Source: Streptomyces sp. MRC013
Lineage (GTDB): Bacteria; Actinomycetota; Actinomycetes; Streptomycetales; Streptomycetaceae
Reading direction: 5' to 3'
Assembly (NCBI RefSeq): GCF_023614235.1
Contig: NZ_CP094264.1
Location: forward strand, 682,001 to 746,000
DNA: 64,000 bases
The notes below the pieces were generated by a model. It ran no database searches, was not told the DNA's origin, and saw nothing but the letters and a program-made list of their open reading frames with translations. Shown here piece by piece: positions 1 to 9,725 of the stretch (the first letter of the stretch is position 1; every line of letters starts with the position of its first letter). The translations under genes and the position numbers were made by a program.

Positions 1-348
1 AGGACCGGGTCGGCGGCGTGGACGGCCACGCTCACGCGGCTCTCCCGGTCGGGACGGCCGGTTCTTCGCGTGCTCCGGTCCGGGGCGGGCGCGCGGGAGG
101 TGGTGGCGGTCGCTGCGGGTTCCGTCTTCTCTGCGCTGGGCATGAGCGCTTGTCCGTCCCCTGGGTTCGTGGTCGATGTCCGCACGGCGAGGGCGACCGG
201 CACAAGGGGGGCGCGCGGGAGGCGGCGGCCCGTGTCAACGGCTCGCCGATGAGGGGAGGACCGCCCTCGGCCCCCGGGACACCACCGTTGCCCGGGCGTT
301 GCCCCCGCGCTTCTCGTGGCGCCCCGGGGGCGCTCCTACCGTGGCGGT
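1..348. other. Window edge, no gene supported
   Basis: About 350 bases before the first supported gene. Several short frames are open on both strands because of the GC content, but none has a ribosome site, a recognisable domain or a preferred codon pattern. The region probably holds the promoter of the downstream membrane protein and the end of a gene outside the window. Confidence 0.5.
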
Positions 349-1731
349 GTGACGCCTTCTGCAGCTTCTTCCCATCCCGGTGCGTCCGGCCTCGGCATCC
401 CGGAAGTGACCGTGGCGCCGGGCGGCACCGCCACGACGGTTCTGACCGTCCGCAACGACGGCGACATCGTCGAGGCGTACGCCCTGGAAGTCGTCGGGGA
501 GTGCGCCTCCTGGGCCACCGTGGAGCCGCCCCGGGTCTCCCTCTACCCCGGTACCTCCGAGACGGTGACGATCCTTCTGGAACCGCCGCGCTCCGCGGAG
601 GTCCGGGCCGGTGAGGTGCCCCTCGGCGTACGGGTCCTGCCCGCCGAGCACCCCGGGTCGGTGCAGGTCCTCGAGACCACCGTGCACGTCGAGGAGTTCC
701 ACGAGCTGCACGCGGAGCTGGTTCCGCGCCGCCGGCGCGGCTGGCTGCGCGGACGTTACCGGCTGGCGGTGCGCAACCGGGGCAACTCCCCGGTGGAGGC
801 GGGCTTCGCCGCGGGCCAGGCGGGCGAGGAGCTGGGGTTCGCCTTCGGCCCGGCGGCGCGGAGGCTGGAGCCCGGCGAGTCGGCGGAGGCCGGCCTGCGT
901 GTCCGCACGGGCAAGCCAGTGTGGTTCGGCGCCCCCGTGGTGTGGCCGTTCACCGTGGACGCCGCGGAATCCGGCGACGAGGAGGGGGCGCGGCGGGACG
1001 GGGGCGCCGCCGCGGCGCCGCTGGACGCGGAGTTCGTCCAGATCCCGGTCTTCCCGAGGTGGCTGCTCGCGGTGCTCGCGGTGCTGCTCGCGCTGCTGTT
1101 CGCCTGGTTCGCCCTGGTGCGTCCGGCGGTGCGCAGCGCGGCCGAGGAGGCGGCCGCCGAGGCGGTCAGGCCGCGTCCCGCCGCGGCCGGGCAGCAGGCG
1201 GGGCAGAGTCCGGGGGCCGGTCCCGGCACGGACACCCGGCCCGGCGGCCAGGGGGCGGGCGTGCCGTCCGGGACGGACGGTGCCGGCGCGCCGGACGGTA
1301 CGGGTGCCCCGGGCGGGCCGGGCGGGCCGGGCGGCACCGGGACGTCGGGCGGCGCCGGGTCGTCGGGCGGCGGCCAGCAGCACTCGGAGACCATCGACCT
1401 GAAAACCCCCGGCGGGAAGACCAGGACCGGCCCCTACCAGGTGCCCGAGGGAAGTGTCTTCGAGGTGACGGACATCGTCGTCGCCAACTTCCAGGGCGAC
1501 GAGGGCCTGCTGACGATCACGTTCGGCGACCGCAAGATCACCACGATCGCGCTGGAGACCTTCCGCAACCAGGACTACCACTGGGTGACCCCCATCAGGA
1601 TCCCTGAGAACGAGACCGTGACCATGGAAGTGACCTGCACCGAGCCGGGCACCCCCGCCACCGGCCGCCGGGCCCCCGGGTGCCATGAGGTCCTGAGCGT
1701 GAGCGGCGTGCTCGTCCGCACCACCCGGTAG
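349..1731 (+). CDS. Single-pass membrane protein with Ig-like N-terminal half
   Basis: Hypothetical protein of about 460 residues. The first 120 residues look like tandem beta-sandwich repeats (TVAPGGTATTVLTVRNDGD, then PPRVSLYPGTSETVTI), as in NEW3/Ig-like domains. One strongly hydrophobic helix lies at about residues 237-257 (LLAVLAVLLALLFAWFALV). It is followed by a Gly/Pro/Thr-rich linker and a C-terminal domain of about 115 residues with two cysteines (VTCTEPG and PGCHEV). There is no N-terminal signal peptide, so the N-terminal half is probably cytoplasmic and the C-terminal domain extracellular. I chose the GTG at 349; an in-frame GTG at 316 is possible. Streptomyces relatives are often labelled 'hydrolytic protein', but I see no catalytic motif. 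Function unknown. Confidence 0.75.
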   Translation: MTPSAASSHPGASGLGIPEVTVAPGGTATTVLTVRNDGDIVEAYALEVVGECASWATVEPPRVSLYPGTSETVTILLEPPRSAEVRAGEVPLGVRVLPAEHPGSVQVLETTVHVEEFHELHAELVPRRRRGWLRGRYRLAVRNRGNSPVEAGFAAGQAGEELGFAFGPAARRLEPGESAEAGLRVRTGKPVWFGAPVVWPFTVDAAESGDEEGARRDGGAAAAPLDAEFVQIPVFPRWLLAVLAVLLALLFAWFALVRPAVRSAAEEAAAEAVRPRPAAAGQQAGQSPGAGPGTDTRPGGQGAGVPSGTDGAGAPDGTGAPGGPGGPGGTGTSGGAGSSGGGQQHSETIDLKTPGGKTRTGPYQVPEGSVFEVTDIVVANFQGDEGLLTITFGDRKITTIALETFRNQDYHWVTPIRIPENETVTMEVTCTEPGTPATGRRAPGCHEVLSVSGVLVRTTR

Positions 1732-2115
1732 GTCACGCGTCATGCTGTACCGGCATTGTCGATCGGTGCCGGCGCCCTCTGAAAGGCCAGGGTCTCGTTC
1801 CGTCCGGAAATCGACAGCTGCGGACCGGAAAGGCCTCTTCCGCCTTCCGTCGCCGGTCCCCGGCGCGACGGAGGGCCGACGGGGTCGGGTGGGCGAACGG
1901 GCGGTCGTGACGCGCCCCGCCACCGCTCGGCGCGGTTCCCCCGCACGCGGGGCGCCGGCCGGTGGCGGCGCGTCCGCCGCCCGGGGCCGGGCCGCCCCGG
2001 GGCCGCTCCCGCCGCCGTGGAGGGCGGGGACGAGCGCGTGCCCGGGGACGGCGGGCGGGGCCCGGTGGGCGCGGATGGGGGCGCCCCGCCTCCGCCGGTC
2101 CGGCCCGCCGGCCGC
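1732..2115. other. Intergenic gap between convergent genes, no gene seen
   Basis: 384 bases between the membrane protein (plus strand) and msrB (minus strand). The first 100 bases are less GC-rich than the surroundings. The rest is dense G/C with short inverted repeats that could end transcription from either side. No coding signal was recognised. Confidence 0.5.
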
Positions 2116-2523
2116 TCACTCCCCGGCCGGGGCCAGCCGCAGCGAGATCGAGTTGATGCAGTAGCGCTGGTCCGTCGGGGTGGGGTAGCCCTCGCCCTCG
2201 AAGACGTGACCCAGGTGGGAGCCGCAGCGGGCGCAGCGGACCTCGATGCGGACCATGCCGTGGGAGCGGTCCTCGACCAGTTCGACCGCGTCGCCGTCCT
2301 TCGGGTCGTAGAAGGAGGGCCAGCCGCAGTGGGACGCGAACTTCGTCTCGGACGTGAACAGCTCCGCGCCGCAGGCGCGGCAGGAGTAGACGCCCCTGGT
2401 CCTCGTGTCGGTGTACTCGCCGGTGAAGGGCGGTTCCGTGCCGGCCTCGCGCAGGACGCGGTACTCCTGCGGGGACAGCTCGGCGCGCCACTGCTCGTCC
2501 GGCTTCTCGACCTCGTACGGCAT
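2116..2523 (-). CDS. msrB: Peptide-methionine (R)-S-oxide reductase MsrB
   Basis: A 135-residue protein that reduces methionine-R-sulfoxide in oxidised proteins, probably using thioredoxin. The whole MsrB fold is present. Two CxxC pairs for structural zinc are visible (CRAC near residue 48 and CARC near residue 97). The conserved [10 protein letters not shown] stretch and the catalytic cysteine in RYCINSISL near the C-terminus are also present. Length is normal for the family. The ATG lies 27 bases after the murC stop on the same strand, so the two genes are probably co-transcribed. The physiological link with murC is not obvious, but the pairing is common in Streptomyces. Confidence 0.95.
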   Translation of the reverse strand: MPYEVEKPDEQWRAELSPQEYRVLREAGTEPPFTGEYTDTRTRGVYSCRACGAELFTSETKFASHCGWPSFYDPKDGDAVELVEDRSHGMVRIEVRCARCGSHLGHVFEGEGYPTPTDQRYCINSISLRLAPAGE

Positions 2524-2549
2524 CGTCCGTTCAGCTCCTTCGGCTCGGG

Positions 2550-3944
2550 TCAGTCCGCCAGGCGGTCGAGAATCCTCGGGCCGAGGTCCGTGACGTCGCC
2601 GGCGCCCATGGTGAGAACGAGGTCGCCGGGGCGGGCTGTTCCCGCGATCAGGCCGGGGACGGCGGCCCGGTCGTGGACGGGCGTCACGCGGGCGCCCGCC
2701 GCGGTGGCCGCGTCGGTGATCAGTGCGCTGGTGACGCCGGGGATCGGGTCCTCGCGGGCCGGGTAGACGTCGAGGACCAGCGACTCGTCGGCGAGGGCGA
2801 GGGCCCGGCCCATCTCCGCGCCCAGTTCCCGCGTGCGGGAGAACAGGTGCGGCTGGAAGACCACCAGCAGGCGGCGGTCGGCGCCGGCCGCGTCGCGCAT
2901 CGCCTCCAGGTCGGCGGTCATCTCGGTGGGGTGGTGCGCGTACGAGTCGACGACCTGGACGCCGGCCGCCTCGCCCTTGAGCTGGAGGCGGCGTCCGACC
3001 CCGGTGTAGGCGGTGAGGGCCCGGGCCAGGTCGGCCGGGTCGACGCCCGCGCGGCTGCCGGCGGCGAGGGAGGCGGCGGCGTTGTGGGCGTAGTGGCGGC
3101 CGGGGACCGAGACCGCGAAGGTGTGCTCGGCGCCGTCGAGGACGACGGTGACCTCGCTGGTCATCCCCTTCGGGGTGATCCGGCGGATCCACACGTCGGA
3201 CCCCTCCGACTCGCCCACGCGCAGGATCCGCAGCCCCGGGCGGCCGGAGACCCGCGCGGCCAGCTCCCGGGCGCCCGGGTGCTCGCCGACGACGAGGGTG
3301 CCGCCGCGGGGGATCCTGGCGACGAACGCCTCGAAGGACTCGTGGACCTCCTCCAGGGAGGCGTAGTTGGCGTGGTGGTCCAGTTCGACGTTGAGGACGA
3401 GGGCGACCTCGGGGGCGTACTTCTGGAAGCTGCGGTCGCTCTCGTCGGCCTCGGCGACGAAGAGGTCGCCCTCGCCGTGCCGGGCGTTGGTCCCGGGGCC
3501 GGCGAGGTCGCCGCCGATGGCGTACGACGGGTCCAGGCCGAGCTCGGTGAGGGCGACGGCGAGCATCGAGGTGGTGGTGGTCTTGCCGTGGGTGCCCGCC
3601 ACGGCGATGGCGCGCAGGCCCTCCATCAGCGCGGCCAGCGCGTCGGAGCGGTGCACGACGGGGATGCCGAGCTGTCCGGCGCGGGCGAGCTCGGGGTTGT
3701 CGGCGCGGATGGCGCTGGAGACGACGACGCAGCTGCTGTCGTCGGCGAGGTGGTGCGCGGCGTGCCCGATGTGGACGGTCGCGCCGAGGGCGCGCAGCGA
3801 CGCGGCGGTCTCGGACTCGCGCGCGTCGCTGCCGGCGACCTTGGCCCCGCGCTGGGCGAGGATCTTCGCGATGCCCGACATGCCGGCGCCGCCGATGCCG
3901 ATGAAGTGCGGCCGTTCCATCGCGGCAGGGATGGCGGGTGCCAT
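2550..3944 (-). CDS. murC: UDP-N-acetylmuramate--L-alanine ligase MurC
   Basis: A 464-residue cytoplasmic peptidoglycan enzyme. It adds L-alanine to UDP-N-acetylmuramate with ATP, the first step of stem-peptide assembly. The N-terminal Rossmann-like domain starts at [14 protein letters not shown]. The Mur-ligase ATP loop is [13 protein letters not shown] near residue 118, and the central domain carries ELDHHANY. The C-terminal domain contains [10 protein letters not shown], typical of MurC and Mpl. Length and motifs favour MurC over MurD, E or F. It is the first gene of a likely murC-msrB unit. It sits outside the dcw cluster, as in other streptomycetes. Confidence 0.95.
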   Translation of the reverse strand: MAPAIPAAMERPHFIGIGGAGMSGIAKILAQRGAKVAGSDARESETAASLRALGATVHIGHAAHHLADDSSCVVVSSAIRADNPELARAGQLGIPVVHRSDALAALMEGLRAIAVAGTHGKTTTTSMLAVALTELGLDPSYAIGGDLAGPGTNARHGEGDLFVAEADESDRSFQKYAPEVALVLNVELDHHANYASLEEVHESFEAFVARIPRGGTLVVGEHPGARELAARVSGRPGLRILRVGESEGSDVWIRRITPKGMTSEVTVVLDGAEHTFAVSVPGRHYAHNAAASLAAGSRAGVDPADLARALTAYTGVGRRLQLKGEAAGVQVVDSYAHHPTEMTADLEAMRDAAGADRRLLVVFQPHLFSRTRELGAEMGRALALADESLVLDVYPAREDPIPGVTSALITDAATAAGARVTPVHDRAAVPGLIAGTARPGDLVLTMGAGDVTDLGPRILDRLAD

Positions 3945-3987
3945 ACGGATCTCTCCCCGGGGTGTGTCGTACGTGCGGGCGCCCAGC

Positions 3988-4458
3988 CTATTCGTTGTGG
4001 GCGAAGAGCTTGAGCACCGGTACGCCGACCTTGTGGCGGGCGCGGGACGCCCAGTCCCGGTGGAAGAACTCCTCCACGTAGTGCGGTGCGGTCAGCACGA
4101 TCACCTCGTCGGCGTCGGCCTCCTCCACGACGGCCCTCATCTTGTCCAGCGGGTGGTCCTCGACGACCTGGCCGACCGCTTCGCAGCCGGCGTCGCGCAG
4201 GGCCCGGACCGACCGTTCCAGGGCCGCCTCCGCCGGGCACCGCGCCTCCGGGCCGGACGGTTCCTCGCCCTCCCTGGCCGCGTCCTTCAGCGCGCCGACG
4301 GCGACGTCGTCGATGGCGCGCAGCAGCGTGTCGGCCCGGTCGCCGCGGGGCTGCATGAGCACGATGAAGGAGACGGCCTCGTCCCCGTGCAGGGTCGTGA
4401 CGAAGTCCACGTCCACGGACGACAGCGGTTTCTCGATCATCAGAACGCTTGTGAACAC
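3988..4458 (-). CDS. Usp-like small protein of unknown function
   Basis: A 156-residue protein. Streptomyces homologues are often mislabelled 'indole-3-glycerol phosphate synthase', but it has no TIM-barrel motifs. The C-terminal half (EADADEVIVLTAPHYVEEF, then VPVLKLFAHNE) resembles the end of a universal-stress-protein-like alpha/beta fold, and the N-terminal part is acidic and helical. I used the GTG at 4458 (MFTSVLMIEKP). An ATG six codons later is possible, and neither has a clear ribosome site. It lies 43 bases upstream of murC on the same strand and may share its transcript. No function can be assigned. Confidence 0.75.
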   Translation of the reverse strand: MFTSVLMIEKPLSSVDVDFVTTLHGDEAVSFIVLMQPRGDRADTLLRAIDDVAVGALKDAAREGEEPSGPEARCPAEAALERSVRALRDAGCEAVGQVVEDHPLDKMRAVVEEADADEVIVLTAPHYVEEFFHRDWASRARHKVGVPVLKLFAHNE

Positions 4459-4578
4459 CTTCGGAACCCTTCCGCGGAAACCGTCCCTCCCCGTGCCCGC
4501 ACGGGGTCTGAGAAGGTAAGTGTGCCCAGCGCGGGGTAGGCGGAACGGTTAATTCCGATCATTTTCCGAACCGGTGTG

Positions 4579-5391
4579 TCACCGGACGCCCGCCGCCGTG
4601 CCGGTCCGTACCGGGTCGGCCCGGCGGTAGCGCGTGAAGAGGAACCCGTCCTCCTCCAGCACGGACGCCAGCGCGAACCGCGACGGCACCGCCACGGACG
4701 GCCCGCCCGCGATGCGCTGCGCGTCCCCGGCGGTGAGCACCGGGGAGACGGTCAGGCACAGCTCGTCCAGCACCCCGGCGGCCACGAACTGGCCCAGCAG
4801 CCGCGGCCCGCCCTCGGTGAGCTGCCGGGGCAGCCCGCGCCCGGCCAGCTCCCGTACGGCGCGTCCCGGCTCCACGCCCGGACCGTCGCCGGCGACGACC
4901 ACCTCCGCCCCGGCCCGCTCGGCCTCCCGCACCCGCGCGGGCGGCGCGGCGGCGCCCGTGAGGACCAGGGTCGGCACCAGCGGGGAGGTGAACAGCGGCA
5001 GCGAGAAGTCCAGGTCCAGCGAGGCGCTCACCACGGCGACGGCGGGCGCGGGCCCCTGGCCGGCCGCCTTCCGCCGCGCGGCGAAGGCCTCGCGCGCGCG
5101 GGCCGGGCGGTACCCCTCCAGGCGTACCGTCTCGGCGCCCACGACGACCACGTCGGCGAGCGCCCGCAGCGTGCCGAAGACCCGCATGTCGGCGGCGGAG
5201 GAGATCGGCTCCGAGCGCCCCTCGTGCTGGGCGGCGCCGTCCAGGGACGACACCATGTTGGCGCGCAGCCACGCGCCGTGCGGGGTGCCGGGGCCGGTCG
5301 GGTAGGCGTAGGCGTCGGCCAGCTCGTCGAGGGACCACTCGGCGGCGGGGAGGGGCGGTGTCCGGTCGGTCACGGGGAACAGGCGTCGCAT
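4579..5391 (-). CDS. RibD C-terminal-type pyrimidine reductase
   Basis: A 270-residue protein of the dihydrofolate-reductase-like RibD C-terminal family. These NADPH-dependent enzymes reduce the ribosyl group of a riboflavin precursor. Family signals are ANMVSSLDGAAQ near the start, the nucleotide-binding stretch RALADVVVVGAETVRLEGYRPAR, the loop QLTEGGPRLLGQFVAAGVLDELCLTVSP, and the ending SVLEEDGFLFTRYRR. The deaminase half of bifunctional RibD is absent. It stands alone, far from other riboflavin genes, so its real substrate is uncertain. The start is the ATG at 5389-5391, divergent from zapE, with 36 bases between start codons. Confidence 0.85.
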   Translation of the reverse strand: MRRLFPVTDRTPPLPAAEWSLDELADAYAYPTGPGTPHGAWLRANMVSSLDGAAQHEGRSEPISSAADMRVFGTLRALADVVVVGAETVRLEGYRPARAREAFAARRKAAGQGPAPAVAVVSASLDLDFSLPLFTSPLVPTLVLTGAAAPPARVREAERAGAEVVVAGDGPGVEPGRAVRELAGRGLPRQLTEGGPRLLGQFVAAGVLDELCLTVSPVLTAGDAQRIAGGPSVAVPSRFALASVLEEDGFLFTRYRRADPVRTGTAAGVR

Positions 5392-5414
5392 GAGGAGCAG
5401 TCTGGCACGGCGCT

Positions 5415-5420
5415 TACAGT
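5415..5420 (+). promoter_or_regulatory. Probable -10 box for a leaderless zapE mRNA
   Basis: TACAGT ends seven bases before the GTG start codon, leaving no room for a 5' leader. The same spacing recurs before several genes in this window. A -35 element is not evident. Confidence 0.45.
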
Positions 5421-5427
5421 GGGGAGC

Positions 5428-6498
5428 GTGTCGACGAGTGCCCTGACCGAAGCGGTCCCGCTGTCCCTGTGCGCCCGCGAGCCGCACGTCCCCGCCGATC
5501 GCCTGGTCGCCGAGATGGTGCCGCCGCCGCGCTTCGACGGCGTGCGCTTCGACACCTACCTCCCCGACCCGAACCAGCCCAGCCAGGCCGAGGCCGTCCG
5601 GGTGCTGGCGGACTTCGCCGCCGGCCTGGGCGCGGGGCGCGCGGACGGTGCGGGCAGGCGCCGCTGGTTCTCCCGGAGGCCCGCCGCCCCCGCCGGGCCG
5701 CGCGGCGTGTACCTGGACGGCGGGTACGGCGTCGGCAAGACGCACCTGCTGGCATCGCTGTGGCACGCCGCGCCGGCCGAGCCGGGGCTCAAGGCGTTCG
5801 GCACGTTCGTGGAACTGACCAACCTGGTCGGCGCGCTCGGTTTCCAGCAGACCGTGCGGACCCTGAGCGGGCACCGGCTGCTGTGCATCGACGAGTTCGA
5901 GCTGGACGACCCGGGCGACACGGTGCTGGTGTCCACGCTGCTCGGCAAGCTGGTGGAGGCGGGCGTCGCCCTGGCGGCCACGTCGAACACGCTCCCGGGC
6001 AAGCTGGGCGAGGGCCGGTTCGCCGCCGCCGACTTCCTGCGCGAGATCCAGGGCCTGTCCGCGCACTTCCGGCCGCTGCGCATCGACGGCGAGGACTACC
6101 GCCACCGCGGACTGCCCGAGGCCCCGGCGCCGTACGCGGACGAGGAGGTCGCGCGGGCCGCGCGGGCGACGCCGGGCGCCTCCCTGGACCGCTTCCCCGA
6201 CCTGCTGGAGCACCTGGCGCGGGTCCACCCGAGCCGGTACGGGGCGCTGACCGAGGAGGTGGCGGCGGTCTGCCTGACGGGCGTGACGGCCGTCCCCGAC
6301 CAGTCGACGGCGCTGCGCCTGGTCGTCCTCGCCGACCGGCTGTACGACCGGGAGATACCGGTGCTCGCCTCCGGGCTGCCCTTCGACCGGCTGTTCAGCG
6401 ACGAGATGCTGAACGGCGGGTACCGGAAGAAGTACTTCCGGGCGATTTCGCGGCTCACCGCCCTGGCACGGGACGCCGAGGGGCTGATCGCGCAGTAG
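5428..6498 (+). CDS. zapE: Cell division protein ZapE (AFG1-like ATPase)
   Basis: A 356-residue P-loop ATPase of the ZapE/AFG1 family. E. coli ZapE acts at the division ring; eukaryotic relatives act in mitochondrial protein quality control. Walker A is GGYGVGKTHLLASL near residue 100. Walker B is LLCIDEFELDDPGDT. The sensor region is LAATSNTLPGKLGEGRF, and the family C-terminal part is GYRKKYFRAISRLTALA. The GTG at 5428 is preferred because a -10-like hexamer sits seven bases upstream; an internal ATG (MVPPPRF) is less likely. The actinobacterial role is not established. Confidence 0.88.
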   Translation: MSTSALTEAVPLSLCAREPHVPADRLVAEMVPPPRFDGVRFDTYLPDPNQPSQAEAVRVLADFAAGLGAGRADGAGRRRWFSRRPAAPAGPRGVYLDGGYGVGKTHLLASLWHAAPAEPGLKAFGTFVELTNLVGALGFQQTVRTLSGHRLLCIDEFELDDPGDTVLVSTLLGKLVEAGVALAATSNTLPGKLGEGRFAAADFLREIQGLSAHFRPLRIDGEDYRHRGLPEAPAPYADEEVARAARATPGASLDRFPDLLEHLARVHPSRYGALTEEVAAVCLTGVTAVPDQSTALRLVVLADRLYDREIPVLASGLPFDRLFSDEMLNGGYRKKYFRAISRLTALARDAEGLIAQ

Positions 6499-6562
6499 GT
6501 TGGCGTGCCGTAAGCCCACCGTCCACGCCCTGACGCCGCACGGCGTCGGAAGGGAAACCGGC

Positions 6563-6991
6563 ATGGCCACCACGCGTCACGCGCACACCGTCTGGGAGGG
6601 CGACCTCACCGAGGGCACGGGCACCGTGACCCTCGACTCCTCCGGCGCCGGCTCCTACCCGGTCTCCTGGCCGGCGCGCGCCGAGGAACCGAACGGCATG
6701 ACCAGCCCGGAGGAGCTCATCGCGGCCGCCCACTCCAGCTGCTTCTCCATGTTCCTGTCGGCCGTCCTGGGCAAGGCCGGTACGCCGCCGACCCGGCTGA
6801 CCACGAAGGCCGACGTCACGCTCCAGCCCGGTACGGGCATCACCGGCGTGCACCTCACCGTCGAGGGCGAGGTCCCCGGCGCTGACGGGGCCGCGTTCGC
6901 CAAGGCGGCGGAGGAGGCCAAGGCGGGCTGCCCGGTCAGCCAGGCGCTGGCGGGGACGAAGATCACGCTGTCCGCGAGCCTCGCGGGCTGA
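6563..6991 (+). CDS. OsmC/Ohr family peroxiredoxin
   Basis: A 142-residue OsmC-type thiol peroxidase, expected to reduce organic hydroperoxides in the cytoplasm. Both redox cysteines are visible, in AAHSSCFSMFL near residue 56 and in AGCPVSQAL near residue 125. The N-terminal WEGDLTEGTGTVTLDSSG strand pattern is typical. The ATG follows a GGAAGGGA ribosome site. It lies 64 bases after zapE on the same strand and ends in a strong hairpin. No regulator is adjacent, so control cannot be inferred. Confidence 0.9.
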   Translation: MATTRHAHTVWEGDLTEGTGTVTLDSSGAGSYPVSWPARAEEPNGMTSPEELIAAAHSSCFSMFLSAVLGKAGTPPTRLTTKADVTLQPGTGITGVHLTVEGEVPGADGAAFAKAAEEAKAGCPVSQALAGTKITLSASLAG

Positions 6992-7012
6992 GCGGCACCG
7001 CCGCCCGGAGCT

Positions 7013-7041
7013 CCGGCCGCCGCCCGAGGGGCGGCGGCCGG
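7013..7041 (+). terminator. 13-bp stem hairpin after osmC-like gene
   Basis: Perfect 13-base arms (7013-7025 and 7029-7041) enclose a GAG loop, 22 bases after the OsmC stop codon. No U-run follows, as is usual for actinobacterial terminators. Confidence 0.7.
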
Positions 7042-7323
7042 AACCGTCCCGGGGGCGGGCCGAACCGCTCCGGGAGGAGTCGGAGCCGCTCCGGGACGGG
7101 GCGGGAGCCGTCCCCGGGGGCCGTGCTCGGAGGGACCGGGCAGGTGCGGGCATGGGTACGGGGCGGGGCGCGCGGGTGCGCGTGCGGGGGGACGGCCGTG
7201 GCGGTGACCGCGCCGGTGGTGAGGGGGGCCGCGCCGCCCGGGCGGTTCTCCTCCGCCACGCAGCGTGGTACAGGTGTGCGGATCCGTCACGTCGGGGTTC
7301 CTGTCCGCCAGCAGGGAGTCACC

Positions 7324-8701
7324 ATGTCCGCAACACGACGCCACGTCCTCGCCCGCACCGGCACCGCACTCGCCGGGATCGCCTTCGGCGGGGCGCTCAC
7401 CGAGCTGTTCGCCGGTACGGCCGCCGCCTGCGCCCACACCGGGGAGGCCGGCTACGGGCCGCTCGTCCCCGATCCGGAAGGCCTCCTCGACCTCCCGCGC
7501 GGCTTCCGCCACCGGGTGCTGTCCCGGGAGGGCGCGCCGCTCCGTTCCGGGGGAGGGGCCGGTCCCCGGCCGGCACGACGGCATGGGCGCCTTCGCCGGC
7601 CGCCACGGCCGCGTCCACCTGGTCCGCAACCACGAGAACGGCGCCCGGGCCCCGCTCGGCGTCCCCGCCGTGCCCGGCCTGACGTACGACCCGGCGGCCA
7701 GGGGCGGCTGCACGGCCCTGACCCTCGACCGGAGCGGCGGCGTCCTCGACGAGCGCGTCGCCCTCGCCGGCACCGCCGTGAACTGCGCGGGCGGTCCGAC
7801 GCCGTGGAACACCTGGCTGACCTGCGAGGAGACCGAGGCCCGGGCCGGCACCGACGGCTACGCCGAGGACCACGGCTTCGTCTTCGAGGTCGATCCCGCC
7901 GACCCCCGCCGCTCCGGGGCCGTACCGCTGACCGCCATGGGCCGCTTCCCGCACGAGGCCGTCGCCGTCGACCCGCGCACGGGGATCGTGTACGAGACGG
8001 AGGACGCGTTCGAGCCGCCGTTCGGGTTGTTCTACCGGTTCCTGCCGCACCGGCCCCTGGGCGGCCCCGGCTCGCTGCGCGCGGGCGGCGCCCTGGAGGC
8101 GATGCGGGTGCCGGGCGTGCCGGACCTGTCCGCCGTGCGGGAGCCGGGCACGTCCTTCGACGGCGTCGCATGGGTGCCCGTACCGGACGGCCTGGCGCGA
8201 CGGACCCCGATCCGGTTCCAGGACTTCGGCCCCCGGGGCGTCACCCACGCGCAGAAGCTGGAGGGGTGCTACCGGGGCGGCCGGTCGGTGTACTTCGTCT
8301 CCAGCTACGCCCGCGCCTCCCAGGGGTCGGCCGCCGACCACCGCGGGCAGGTGTGGCGGTACGACCCGCACCGCGGCCGGCTCACGCTGGCCGTCGTGTT
8401 CGGCCCCGGAGCCGATCCGGGGCTGCCGGGCGAGTCGCCCGACAACATCTGCCTCGCCCCGGGCGGCGGGCTGATGGTGTGCGAGGACGGGGGCGGCGCG
8501 CAGTACGTGTACGGGCTGACGCGGCACGGCGAGGTGTACGCGATGGCCCGCAACGCCCGGGCCCTGGCGGGGGACGGCTCGGGCCGGGCCGTCGAGTGGG
8601 GCGAGTTCGCGGGCGTCACCTTCTCGCCGGACGGCCGGACGATGTACCTGAACTGCTACGCGCCGGGCACGACCTTCGCCGTGACCGGCCCCTGGCGCTG
8701 A
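7324..8701 (+). pseudogene. PhoX/DUF839-like Tat-exported protein, apparent frameshift
   Basis: Two frames together encode a DUF839/PhoX-like protein of about 458 residues. These are secreted, metal-dependent phosphatase-like beta-propellers. The N-terminus has a twin-arginine signal (SATRRHVLARTG, then a hydrophobic stretch ending FAGTAAA). Family motifs in the second frame are GRHDGMGAF, HLVRNHEN, LTCEETEA, GRFPHEAVAVDP, TEDAF, PDNICLAPGGGLMVCED and VTFSPDGRTMYLN. The frames join at a run of five G (7549-7553); removing one G gives a continuous protein. Everything else looks intact, so sequencing error is as likely as true inactivation. Confidence 0.75.
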
Positions 8702-8760
8702 CCGGGGCCTGGCGCTGGCCGGGGCCTGGCGCTGGCCGGGACCTGGCGCTGGCCGGGGCC
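8691..8760 (+). repeat. Four tandem copies of a 17-bp unit across a stop codon
   Basis: Unit CCTGGCGCTGGCCGGGG occurs at 8691-8707, 8708-8724, 8725-8741 and 8742-8758, with one mismatch in the first copy and one in the third. The first copy contains the TGA of the PhoX-like gene. In the other copies that TGA reads TGG. Confidence 0.9.
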
Positions 8761-8813
8761 GACACGGACGGTGCGTCGACGACGACCGGCAACTGATCGG
8801 ATACTTTCCGACA

Positions 8814-9725
8814 GTGAGATTTTCTGCTCGACGTATGCCGGTGTCGGCCGTCCTGTGCGCGACCCTGGCCGGCTGCGGGGCGCCGGCGACCCCTCCCGCG
8901 GCCGGCCCGGCGGACCGGCACGGGACCGCCGCCCCCTCCCCCGCGGCGCCCTCCGCGGTGCCCCCCGCCGCGTCGCCCCGGACCGGGGCGGGCGCCTCCG
9001 GGCGCACCCCGCCCACGATGGCGCCCGGCCCCGGCGGCCTGACCCCCGTCTTCGAGCGCCGCTCCGGCGCGGCGGGCGCGGCGGGCGCCGACAAGGCCGT
9101 GGCGCTGACCTTCGACGCCGACATGACGGCCGACCAGGGCCCGCGTGCCGCGCGCGGGGAGCGGTTCGACAACCCGGAGCTGATCGCCGCCCTCCGGCGC
9201 CTGGGCGTGAATGCCACGGTGTTCATGACGGGCCGGTGGGCGGAGGAGTACCCCGACCAGGCGCGGTCCATCGGCACGGACCCGCGGTTCGAGATCGCCA
9301 ACCACTCCTACAGCCACCACGCCTTCCGCTCCCCCTGCTACGGCCTGCCGGCGCTGGACCGCGCGGACATGGCGGCCGACGTGGACCGGGCGTTCGCGGC
9401 GTTCCGCGCGGCGGGCGCCCGGAACGTCGTGCCGTACTTCCGCTTCCCGGGCGGCTGCTACGACGACGCGGCGCTGCGCGCGCTGGCCCCGGCGGGGGTC
9501 ACCGCCGTGCAGTGGGACGTGGTGGGCGGCGACGCCTTCGCGACGGACGCCGACGCCGTGGCCGAACAGGTGCTGGACGGCGTACGGCCGGGCTCGGTCG
9601 TGGTGCTGCACTGCACGCTGAGCGCGGCGCCGGCCACCGAGCGGGCGATCCGCCGCATCGTCCCGGAGCTGCGGGCGCGCGGTTACCGCTTCGTGAAGGT
9701 GTCGGAGCTGATGGCCGCGGAGTGA
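8814..9725 (+). CDS. Lipoprotein polysaccharide deacetylase (CE4, NodB-like)
   Basis: A secreted carbohydrate esterase 4, expected to remove N-acetyl groups from peptidoglycan or chitin-type sugars. The N-terminus is a short signal with a lipobox (ATLAGC), followed by a Pro/Ala-rich linker to about residue 80. NodB motifs are ALTFDADMT (the catalytic/metal Asp pair), HSYSHH (metal histidines), FRFPGGCYD, a WDVVGGDA region, and VVLHCTLS at the C-terminus. Length is about 303 residues from the GTG at 8814. The ATG at 8835 would still leave a workable signal peptide. Confidence 0.88.
   Translation: MRFSARRMPVSAVLCATLAGCGAPATPPAAGPADRHGTAAPSPAAPSAVPPAASPRTGAGASGRTPPTMAPGPGGLTPVFERRSGAAGAAGADKAVALTFDADMTADQGPRAARGERFDNPELIAALRRLGVNATVFMTGRWAEEYPDQARSIGTDPRFEIANHSYSHHAFRSPCYGLPALDRADMAADVDRAFAAFRAAGARNVVPYFRFPGGCYDDAALRALAPAGVTAVQWDVVGGDAFATDADAVAEQVLDGVRPGSVVVLHCTLSAAPATERAIRRIVPELRARGYRFVKVSELMAAE

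Noticed and set aside
8691..8760. Possible CRISPR-like repeat
   Set aside because: The units are directly adjacent with no spacers, so this is a simple tandem repeat.
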